NCBI GenBank assembly: GCA_023101885.1
Contig: JALPQD010000391.1
Coordinates: 1-64,000, forward strand
Direction: 5' to 3'
Length of the DNA: 64,000 bases
DNA from: Typhlomys cinereus
Taxonomy: Eukaryota; Chordata; Mammalia; Rodentia; Platacanthomyidae
Translations under genes and position numbers: made by a program
In this document: positions 55,863-64,000 of the stretch, piece after piece
Numbering within the stretch: the first letter of the stretch is position 1
Layout of the letters: each line of letters opens with the position of its first letter
The notes under the pieces: generated by a model
What the model saw: the letters and a program-made list of their open reading frames with translations, nothing else
Databases searched by the model: none
What the model was told of the DNA's origin: nothing

Positions 55863-55903
<41 letters not shown>

Positions 55904-56078
55904 AGTCTCACGAGCCAGGCAGCATGTAGCCCTAGTGTGTGTGTGTTACAGTCTCACGAGCCTGACAGCATGTAGCCCTAGAGTGTGTGTGTGTTACAGT
56001 CTCACGAGCCTGACAGCATGTAGCCCGAGTGTGTGTGTGTGTGTGTGTGTGTTACAGTCTCACGAGCCAGGCAGCACT
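55630..56078 (+). repeat. Compound minisatellite, 9 units, each (GT)nTTACAG plus 28-30 bp
   Basis: The unit is AGCCCGA, (GT)4-20, TTACAG, TCTCACGAGCCAGGCAGCAT, GT. TTACAG is intact in units 1 and 6-9; it is TTACAA in unit 2 and TTATAG in units 3-5. GCCAGGCAG alternates with GCCTGACAG. The longest GT run (unit 6) spans about 55,865-55,900. Confidence 0.96.
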
Positions 56079-56714
56079 GTCACCCGGAGAGCAACCACCA
56101 CAGCTGAGTTAAAGGAATTTTTACTTGAGGCATTTGCAAAAGAAATCTCTTTAGGAAAGTTGACCTGTTTGCCCCTTGGAGTTTGATTTCAGCTCAGAAA
56201 AGCAGCTGTGTGCCCAGAGGGCTTTGGGATCCAGCCTGCGACAGACGAACTTAATTTGTTGTTGTGTGTGTTGTCCTCCTGTGGTTTTATTAGACCTTTC
56301 CTCCAAATGGAAGAGAATCTTCTATAAAAGTCACACTTCCGTTTTGAGAAGTGTAACATTAATTTTATGGGTTGATCTTCCGAGAGATTACCTGCCAACA
56401 GCCAGGCTCGGGAGCCTTGGGCGCCGGGCTCCTGCGTCTGCAGAGGATGGGCAGGAGGCCACCTGTGCTTGAGGAAGAGCTGGCCCCTGGGCAGTGGTGC
56501 CCCTTCTTTCAAGTCCTTAGCTTTCCTGCCAGCGGTTAGGAGCGGGTGGGCCGAGGGGGAGGGAGCGTGACTGTCTCGGTCAGCACATCTCCAAGGCTCA
56601 GTAAGGCGATGTTGTTGAGAGCGGGCAGAACTGTTGGGTCTTGAAAGCTTCCAGCCCGCTTGTGCTTTTGAAGCACATTTAGTGCAGGAGAATGTCACCT
56701 TGGAGATGTTACTT
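56079..56714. other. Lower-GC unique intronic segment
   Basis: From 56,095 to 56,380 the sequence is AT-richer, free of rodent SINEs and complex (AGGAATTTTTACTTGAGGCA; TTTTATTAGACCTTTCCTCC). This is the look of ancestral, possibly conserved, non-coding sequence. No exon reading frame was found. Confidence 0.45.
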
Positions 56715-56785
56715 TCATTTACAGATAAGGAAACTGAGGCACAGAGAAGTAAGCATCTTGGCCACGGTTACAAAACATTAATTTA
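56715..56785 (-). mobile_element. MIR ancient SINE, antisense
   Basis: TTTACAGATAAGGAAACTGA GGCACAGAGAAGTAAGCATC TTGGCCACGGTTAC is a clear antisense match to the core-to-3' part of MIR. Confidence 0.85.
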
Positions 56786-56807
56786 AAAATTGATTTTTAA
56801 TTAAATG

Positions 56808-56840
56808 GATTATTATTACTACTACTACTACTACTACTAC
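56808..56840. repeat. (ATT)/(ACT)n trinucleotide repeat
   Basis: ATTATT is followed by about eight TAC/CTA repeats, directly before an antisense B1. It is the T/A-rich tail side of that SINE. Confidence 0.93.
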
Positions 56841-56841
56841 T

Positions 56842-56965
56842 GTTTTGAGGGAGAGTCTCGTGTCAAGTAGCCCAGGCTGGCCTTCAACTTGCTGACAGCC
56901 AAGGTTGAGTGAGGTTGATCTCTTCCTCCCCTCCTGAGTGCTGAGATCACAGCACATGCTGCCAG
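56842..56965 (-). mobile_element. B1 SINE, antisense
   Basis: TTTTGAGGGAGAGTCTCGTG, CAAGTAGCCCAGGCTGGCCT, CCTCCCCTCCTGAGTGCTGA and GATCACAGCACATGCTGCC form a diverged, nearly complete antisense B1. Confidence 0.88.
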
Positions 56966-58994
56966 CCTTTCACTTGTCGTGGTCCACGTATTGTCGGCGC
57001 GTAGGGTACGGGCCGCCTGCCCACAGACCAGATTCGCAGCATACACGCAGCATCCTTCCTGAAAACTCCAACCCTTGCCGCATGAGGCAGGGTCAAAGGC
57101 TGGGGTGTGCTGGCCCCCAGGAGGACCCTCCTTCCCTGTGGAGGGCACCGCACGGCAGGGCATGTGGCCTCAGGTACAGATCTGTCTGCTTGCGCAGGGA
57201 GATGTGGCTACGCGCATGCAGCCACGTGGGCACTCAGGGGAAGGGATGTGGCTGCCTCCTGAGGCGGCGTGTGTAACGGGCTGCACCTTTCTGCCTTGTC
57301 TGGGGATCGTAGGAGGTCTGAGGGCTTGTGGAGGGCCAGGGACCGTGGGAGGTCTGAGGCTTGTGGAGGGCCAGCCTCAGCTTACACCTTGCTGTAAAAT
57401 CAGCCAGAGAACAAATTGTGCACTGTGTTATTCACGTGTGGTCATTTCTAATGGGAAGCGAAGGCTGGGGGTGGTATTTAGTGCCATCAAGGATTGGCTG
57501 CCTCACAGGACAGTGAGGTGGAGATTAAAATTGACGATGAATTTTTATTGTTGTTATTTTATTACTTGGTACCAGTTCTAAGTTCGCTCGGCATTTGTTA
57601 TTGAAGCATGTTTACTGGTGTCGGTGGACAGCTTACTTTTGATGCGATCCTCTCTTTCCTCACATGTGAAATGCCAGATGACGAGGTAGTGAGCTGATAG
57701 GTCTGCTGTGCAGAAGAGGCTAGAACTCTCATCTTGACCCTTGAGTGCACGAACATGGCAGGTATTTAATATTACAGGGGAGTGTGTAACGTCACTGTGA
57801 CTCATGTAGCGAGCCATCGGGCTTGGAGTCCCGTCTGGGTCATGGATGCCTGTTGTCTTTGCTGAGGATCGGGCTTCTCGGCCGGCCGACAGACAGCTCC
57901 GGCTCTCTGCCTCGTGTCTCTCCTCTGTGAGATGGGCTCAGCAGCCCTTGGCTAGTGCCGCCCAGAGGGATGAAGTGACGGAGCAGACAAAGCAGACGAG
58001 TCAGAGGGGGCGAGTGTTTGCCTTCGGAACAAAGGGTTGGTCTGCCTGCTGCCAGGACTGGTGCCCACAGAAGCTGTTGTGGGAGAGGGAGGCGGCCCTG
58101 GGGACCCTCCTGCCAGCCCTACGTTTGGCCAGTTGTTATGAACTGTCATCTCAGTGGCAGCTGTGGAAGGCACAGCTTGCCTTAATTTGCATTTTTCAGT
58201 GTCGGTGCTATTTATAAACAGTTCAGAAAAGGCGTGGAAGCCCATTTATGGCAAGCTGGCAGACGCAGCCGAACACGGAGAGGTCTGTTGCACATTTTGT
58301 GTGCATGCGGCACAATAAGCTCGCACACTTGCCCACAAGCAAGGCTCTTCTTGAGAGGCGACATTGGCTTGTTGGCCAGAGGGTCTGCAGGGCAGGAGTA
58401 GTGACTCTGCATCTGAAATCTGAAGCCATCTTAAAATCACACAGTAACTGATATCTCCGTGGTCCCTTCTGGGGTCGTGGGGGAGGGGCCCAGTGTCACC
58501 TTGCAGACCCTCAAGGCTCCGTGCATCCTGGTCTTGCTTCTGCGTGCTGCTCCTGTGGCTAAAGAGAGCCAGTGTCGGTGGCTGCAGGGAGGGACTCCCC
58601 GCTGTGTCTCCGCAGCCCTCGTCACCTGCTCGGTCTACTGGAAAGAGACCCCCTGCATATAGCCAGGGGCTGGCACCGAGGTACTTCACTGCTCATTGGG
58701 TAAATGCATGAATGGGCTGAGAGGGGGATTGTTCTTCCTGTCGCTCGTGGAGGGGCTGCCGTGGCCTCAGGGACACTAGTAAGTAGAGGCTTACAGGGAC
58801 TGCGGGCCACTGACATAGACACACAGAGCTCACCTCTCGGAGTGAGTTGTACGTGGCAGCTTTTCACATGAGGTTGTGACATCTGCATGTATCATGATCT
58901 GGCATCACAGGTAGGTTCCCGCACCCTTAGAGACCGGAAGGCCAGGCACAGGTTTGCTACAGGCTGTGTGAATGCGGTCCTGCTCTTTCTCTCT
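56966..58994. other. Intronic stretch, mostly unique
   Basis: No exon recognised. An L2-like phrase (GGCACCGAGGTACTTCACTG CTCATTGGGTAAATGCATGA) occurs at about 58,670-58,710. The AT-richer patches near 57,400-57,620 and 58,130-58,230 look ancestral. Confidence 0.45.
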
Positions 58995-59152
58995 CTCCTA
59001 GTGCATGTGTGTGTGCACACGTGTGTATGTATTATGTGGAGGCCAGAGACAATGGCTTCGACTAATCGGCTTTTACATGCGTTGCAGGCATTGAACTCAG
59101 CTCGTCAGGCTCCGCGGCAAGCACTTGTACCTACTAATTCAGCAGTTTCATA
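58995..59152 (-). mobile_element. B3-type SINE, antisense
   Basis: AGTGCATGTGTGTGTGCACA, TTATGTGGAGGCCAGAGACA, GGCATTGAACTCAGCTCGTC (antisense B box) and CAAGCACTTGTACCTACTAATTC outline an antisense B3. The A-box end is worn. Confidence 0.8.
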
Positions 59153-59874
59153 AAGCCTGCTAATTCTGCTCTTCTTTTACATTTTATCAAGAGATAAAAA
59201 TAGAAGGAGTTTGGGGAACACAATTTTAGCAAAAGGAAAAATCAGTGAGAGCACTGAAATTCTTTTCTGGTCCCTGTGTAAATCGAGGCACTTGGGCCTC
59301 CTGTCAAAGGTACAGCTTGGGACCCCATTGGCCGACAGACACCCTGTGGGCTCTGGTTACCTGTGTTCTAGAAACCAGACGCTGCACCAGTACTGTCTGC
59401 TGAAAGGGTTTACTCTTCATGGATGTGCGTGACGGAGCAGATGGCGAGGTGGGCGAGGGTCAGACATGCCTCTGGCTCGCTGCCAGGCGTTGCTCTGCGA
59501 GATGGGGCAGAAGCCCGCTGAGAACTGATTGTCATCTGTCCCTGACCAGCTGGGCTCTCCTGCACTGGGGGCTCAAGATGGTCCTAGGACTGAAGTGCAA
59601 ATGTTTTGTTTTTTGCTTCGTCCACTAAACTTGGCTTATTCCACCCCCAATTCTGGATTGAACTTCAAATCTGAGTTTTCTGTGTTCACATACATGCGCA
59701 AACTAAGTCTGTCTTTACAACGAGTCGAGTAGTTTTTAATGTTATGCAGAAATGTGCTGTGCTATAGTGTCCCCTGGGCTCTGCCAAGATGGGGATCTGG
59801 GGACCCAGAGAGGCTTCGTAGATGATGGGGAGGGTGCTCAACGGATAAGAAAATGTGTTAAAGAATCTTGTGAG
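59153..59874. other. Intronic stretch with no recognised feature
   Basis: Unique, of average GC for this region. Confidence 0.5.
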
Positions 59875-60332
59875 CCTGACCTTAGGGGTCGTATCCTTGC
59901 CATGCCTGACCTTGGGGGCCACATCCCTGCCATGCCTGACCTTGGGGGCCACATCCCTGCCAGTCTGACCTCAGAGGCCACATCCCTGCCATGCCTGACC
60001 TCTGGGTCTTATCCTTGGTGCCTGACCTCGGGGGCCACATCCCTGCCATGCCTGACCTCGGGGGCCACATCCCTGCCAGTCTGACCTCAGAGGCCACATC
60101 CCTGCCAGTCTGACCTCAGAGGCCACATCCCTGCCATGCCTGACCTCTGGGTCTTATCCTTGGTGCCTGACCTCGGGGGCCACATCCCTGCCATGCCTGA
60201 CCTCGGGGGCCACATCCCTGCCATGTCTGACTTCGGGGGCTGCATCCCTGCCATGTCTGACTTCGGGGGCTGCATCCCTGCATGTCTGACCTCGGGGGCC
60301 TCATCCCTGCTGTGCCTGACCTCAGCGCTTCT
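59875..60332 (+). repeat. Minisatellite, 15 units of 27-30 bp, with a higher-order repeat
   Basis: The unit is CCTGACCTCGGGGGCCACATCCCTGCCATG. A 27-bp variant (CCTGACCTCTGGGTCTTATCCTTGGTG) occurs as units 5 and 10. The order of variants in units 4-7 recurs in units 9-12, so a block of about five units has been duplicated. The array ends in degenerate units with GGGGGCTGCATCCC. Confidence 0.95.
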
Positions 60333-61482
60333 GGGTTTGCTGCTTTCTGCAGTGCTTGTGGCCCTGTGCTGCAGATTTCAGAGACTTTGGGTCGACGTCA
60401 CTGGCTGAGCAACCCTAACCTGGAGCGTTCATCCGAGGTGCACAGAGCTTCCTATGCTTAGGGTTGGAGAGTCTCAGGATTTCGTCCTTAGTTGCTCTGC
60501 TGTAGTCGAACTTGGAGAAACAGCCTTGTTGTTTCGGTTCATGCCCAGCTGCTCTCTGCAGGGGCTGAGGTACAGGGCGGCTGGTGTGGCGGAAGTGCTT
60601 GCTCTCAGAGAGGATTCTTCTGGCCCGCTGCAAGAAGACCGTACAGCACCAGTGGCGTGAGTCTGTAAAGCGAACGCTGGAAATAACGTCCTGTGACAGC
60701 CTCATGGGGCTGCTGGCATGTTACTCACGAGCAGAAAGCAAGGCCAAGTGTGTGATGTCAGGGAGCCGTAACCCAAGCTTTCTGCATCTTGATTTCCTCC
60801 ATGGTCCTGCTGGGCACATCAGTCCTCGCCTAGGAATCCACCGAGGTCGCTGCTTCAGCCCAGCCCCAGCGCTCGCCTCGCAGTGCCCAGAGCTGCATTC
60901 CACACAGTAACTATTCTTGGTGCACAGAAGACGTCAGTGTAGGAGGAGCAGAGCTAAGGTCCGGGCTGGACTCTCAGCGGATGAGCTGCCAGGTTGGCAG
61001 GGGAACGCAGGGTGGGACCCGAGCCCGGAAGGCCCAGAAGCTGGGAGGAGCCTCCGTGTAGCCCCCGACAGACCTCCTCAGACCTGCGAGCTGCTCTGTT
61101 CTGCTGCCTGTACAGCGGGGTGCCATTCCCAGTCTGTCCCTCGGCTCCAGGGAATCACGGTGGCTCCTCGGCCAGCTGATGACAGCGCCCTTCCCTGGTT
61201 TTCAGTTGTCCAAGTGGCTGGCTCCAGTTCTTGCTGCTGGAAGGTCCTGTTTCGGAGGCTCTGTGGATTTTAGCCTGGCTTGTAGGGCCTACTGGAGCCT
61301 GTAGGAAGGGCCGAAGGCAGTTGGTGACAGCTGTCTTCCCGTGGGGACACCACCTGTGTGGCGTCTTGCACCCTGTTCATTCCCCTCACATCTGTAGTCT
61401 GTGGGTTCATCTGGTCTCCTTAGCCGTCTTAACATGCTTCTTCCTGCTCAGAAAAGTAACAGACATTTTATCTGTCGTCTGT
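60333..61482. other. Intronic stretch with no recognised feature
   Basis: Unique sequence, 1.15 kb. No exon or SINE seen. Confidence 0.5.
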
Positions 61483-61758
61483 CTGTCTGTCTATTTTGCA
61501 TGTGTAGGTGTGGGCGTGTGTTAGGTGTATGTGGTGTGTGTAGAAGAGGGGAGTGTATACGCCTGTGGAAGCCCAATGGTGACTTCAGAAATCACTCTGG
61601 ATTGTTCTGCTTCCTTATTGCTTTGCTCTGGGGTTTCGCAGGCTCCACCTTCCAAGGTTAGAAATGCAGGTTACTAACTTTTCCTCCAGGTGATTTTGTG
61701 TGGGGATCTGGGATCCAAACTTAGGTCCTTTTGCTTGTGAGGCAAAGGTTTAACCCAA
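61483..61758 (-). mobile_element. B2-type SINE, second subfamily, antisense, head truncated
   Basis: (GTCT)n and (TG)-rich sequence is followed by ACGCCTGTGGAAGCCCAATG, TTTGCTCTGGGGTTTCGCAG, GGATCCAAACTTAGGTCC (antisense B box) and TGTGAGGCAAAGGTTTAACCC. The last 25 bp with the A box (CTGAGCCACCTCTCCAGCC) is missing. ACATTTTAT before and GCATTTTAA after may be a worn target duplication. Confidence 0.82.
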
Positions 61759-62951
61759 GCATAGGCATTTTAATGTACTGGAGAGAGTGCAGTTGGGAAA
61801 GTTAGACTGAAGATCGGCCATCGCAGTGAGAAGGACATAGGAAAAACCATTTGCTGTCTAACAAGCAGGCCAGGAACATTCTGGACCCCAGGCTGTGTTC
61901 TCTCACCCTTCTGTGATAATCATAGGCACTGAGAAAGTCATTCCTGCAGGGTCGAGTCAGGATTTATTCAGTGTCATTTTGCTAGAAACAGCTGTATTTT
62001 TAGCCAAGTAGCAGTTCTCCCGACAGGCTGTGGGGTGTTGCTGAAGGGAAGCATGTGGCCTGAGCACACTTCAAACAGGCCGTCGGCTCTGGCTGCCTGT
62101 GACAGTGTCCGTTACTGTGGGCCAGCACTAGAGCCAAGTGTCCATGAAAGAGACTTAGCTTGCCTTATTGGCTGCTGGAAGTGGGAGATCAGGTGGCCTC
62201 CCTGGTCGATTGGGCACGTGACAGCAGTGGGATCATGGAGCAGGTGGGAGACAAGATGAGACCAAAAGCCAGAGGAAGACCTTCTCTTAAAAAATCCCAC
62301 AACCTCCTAAAAAACCCAGCTGTACAGAAGACACGTGGCTCCCTAGGGACATATTCAAATGGTAGCAGTGAGCAAGCCCTTCTTTATTGTCTTGTAGAAA
62401 AAAAGCAAATCAGACAGGCTTAAGGAGAGAGTACTGGACCAGCCTTGCAGGGGGACACAGGCGGGCACAGTGTCCCTGTGACCCCTCCACCCCGTTTGAC
62501 TGTCATTTTGAAGTAATTCAGATGCTTGGCAAAGTTGCAGAAAGAGCACAAAGAATTTCCATCTGTCCTCCACCCAGATGACCCAACACCAGCCTTTATC
62601 TCTACGATTCCTTATGTTTGCATGTGGAAGCTGGAGCGCGAGGCAGGAGGGAAAGAGGGAATCATCTGAGGAGGGAGGGCGAGGGATGAGGAGGGGCGGG
62701 CGAGGGCCGGGAAAGGGGGGCCTGGGGATTTACTCATGGTTGGACGGTGGCATGAGCAAGACTTAGGGACATTCATACAGCTTGTTGCACTGCTATTGGA
62801 TGGGAAGATTCTGGCAGGAGTGGCTTTTAGTGGGGGAGCTAGAACTTGGCTTGAGTTTGCTAATTTTGAAGTCCAAGTCGAGATATCAAGCCTTGTCGGG
62901 GAGAAAAGACAATCGGGCCTCATATGTCAGCTTAGCGAGTGCTCTCGGGGC
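61759..62951. other. Intronic stretch
   Basis: Unique, apart from a G/A-rich stretch at 62,640-62,725 (GGAGGGAAAGAGGGAATCAT and GGGCGGGCGAGGGCCGGG) with potential for four-stranded structures. Confidence 0.5.
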
Positions 62952-63480
62952 AGCACAGTGCCCTGCAGACTGCTCGCCCTGGGTGCTCCCAGCACAGTGC
63001 CCTGCAGAGTGCTCGCCCTGGGTGCTCCCAGCACAGTGCCCTGTAGAGTGCTCGCCCTGGGCGCTCCCAGCACAGTGCCCTGCAGAGTGCTCGCCCTGGG
63101 CGCTCCCAGCACAGTGCCCTGCAGGTCGCCCTGGGTGCTCTCAGCACGGTGCCCTGCAGGTCGCCCTGGGCGCTCTCAGCACAGTGCCCTGCAGGTCGTC
63201 CTGGGCGCTCTCAGCACGGTGCCCTGCAGGTCGCCCTGGGCGCTCCCAGCACAGTGCCCTGCAGACTGCTCGCCCTGGGCGCTCTCAGCACGGTGCCCTG
63301 CAGACTGCTCCCTGGGCGCTCTCAGCCGGCCCTGGGCGCTCTCAGCACGGTGCCCTGCAGGTCGCCCTGGGCGCTCTCAGCACGGTGCCCTGCAGGTCGC
63401 CCTGGGCGCTCTCAGCACAGTGCCCTGCAGGTCGCCCTGGGCGCTCTCAGCACGGTGCCCTGCAGGTCGCCCTGGGCTCG
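62952..63480 (+). repeat. Minisatellite, 14 units of 35 or 39 bp
   Basis: Two unit lengths are built on AGCACAGTGCCCTGCAG: the long form continues ACTGCTCGCCCTGGGTGCTCCC (39 bp) and the short form GTCGCCCTGGGCGCTCTC (35 bp). Order is long x4, short x4, long, a disturbed long, then short x4. ACAGTG/ACGGTG alternates. The TVPCR frames are repeat artefacts. Confidence 0.96.
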
Positions 63481-64000
63481 CCCATGTAGTGGAGGTGAGG
63501 TGGTGACGTGCACCCATCTTTAGCAGATGTGAGGCACTTGGTGCCTGTCTTGTAACTCTGAATTCTTTGGTTTGCTTCTGTAACTCCTCTCTCCCCTGAG
63601 CTGCCCAGTGTATGTCCCCTGTGGTTAGTCGCCCCTTAGTATTCCAGCAAGTTATGTCGAGCTCAGCTTCCCCACAGAAGGCTACTGGAAATAAGAGGTG
63701 GAATCCAGCCCAGAGGTCCAAAGCAGTATAAAAACTTAGGGCCAATCCCTGCTGAAAATCATGGGGTCAGTGACATCACTTGGTAGTGACCAGGGGGCGA
63801 AGGAGGCTGTGACCTTCCAAATCAAAAAAGAGGGAGGAGGCAGCCTGGACCAGCTTGATAAGGAACAGGAAGTCCTTTCTAGAAGAATGTGTGACAGGGG
63901 CAGTAGGTCGGGAGCAGCCAGCTTGTCTGAAGTGGGCACTGGGCCTCGGTAGCTGGACTTGCTGGGGATGCTCCGAAGCGACCCCAGTGAGGCCATTGAG
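63481..64000. other. Intronic sequence at the window end
   Basis: No exon or repeat recognised up to the window end. The Afap1 intron appears to continue. Confidence 0.5.

Larger units (their letters stand above)
31584..64000 (+). other. Afap1: First intron of Afap1 (5' part)
   Basis: From the donor at 31584 to the end of the window I find no exon whose translation matches AFAP1. The intron continues beyond 64,000. Its contents are SINEs, MaLR LTRs, an L1-like 3' end, microsatellites and seven or more minisatellites, listed separately. The intron start (31584-32320) is still CpG-rich and may hold alternative start sites. Confidence 0.6.

Noticed and set aside
63761..63952. Short + frame with plausible composition near the window end
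   Set aside because: It has no splice context, no family resemblance and is under 65 codons.
31584..64000. A first coding exon of Afap1
   Set aside because: No segment with splice borders translates to the AFAP1 N terminus as I know it. The first intron is long in mammals, so the exon is probably beyond the window.

Overview
This is a mammalian nuclear genomic window, almost certainly from a rodent of the mouse-like (myodont) lineage. It has spliced exons with GT/AG borders, a CpG-island promoter, diverged B1, ID/B4 and B2/B3-type SINEs, rodent MaLR (ERVL-type) LTRs, old MIR/L2 relics and long (TG)n/(AC)n runs. The youngest-looking SINEs share a B2-type tRNA head but have a long body that I do not recognise from mouse or rat, so I place it outside the murines without naming a species.

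Only two protein-coding genes are supported, both on the + strand. Positions 1 to about 13,245 are the 3' end of the actin-binding LIM protein gene Ablim2: an 8-nt microexon (338-345), an 81-nt exon (542-622), an 11-kb terminal intron, and the last exon (11651-11764 coding, then a 3' UTR with two AATAAA signals). Together the exons encode the villin-headpiece actin-binding domain at the protein's C terminus. About 18 kb of intergenic DNA follows, rich in LTRs and minisatellites. At about 31.2-32.3 kb lies a strong CpG island with CCAAT and GC boxes and a likely non-coding first exon ending in a splice donor at 31583/31584. From the known mammalian order (ABLIM2 then AFAP1, same strand; human 4p16.1) this is most likely the Afap1 promoter, and 31584-64000 is its first intron. 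No AFAP1 coding exon is recognisable in the window.

The rest is repeat biology. A complete MaLR element (13753-16598, LTR-internal-LTR with near-matching 5-bp flanking repeats) carries two nested SINEs. A solo LTR at 48640-48988 has a perfect 5-bp duplication. The window is unusually dense in minisatellites, with at least twelve independent arrays of 16-70 bp units. The most striking are a 38-unit TG-rich array in the last Ablim2 intron that repeats a splice-donor-like GTAAGTA on the sense strand, a 16-bp array grown out of the tRNA part of an ID/B4-type SINE, and a 33-unit, 25-bp array with a readable variant map. Most long open frames here are by-products of such arrays and are not genes.

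Ablim2 and Afap1 both encode actin-associated proteins and lie in tandem, but nothing in this sequence shows that they are co-regulated. I saw no bacterial, phage or CRISPR features and no clearly undescribed protein system. The best candidates for something new are the array of U1-like sites and the lineage-specific SINE family.
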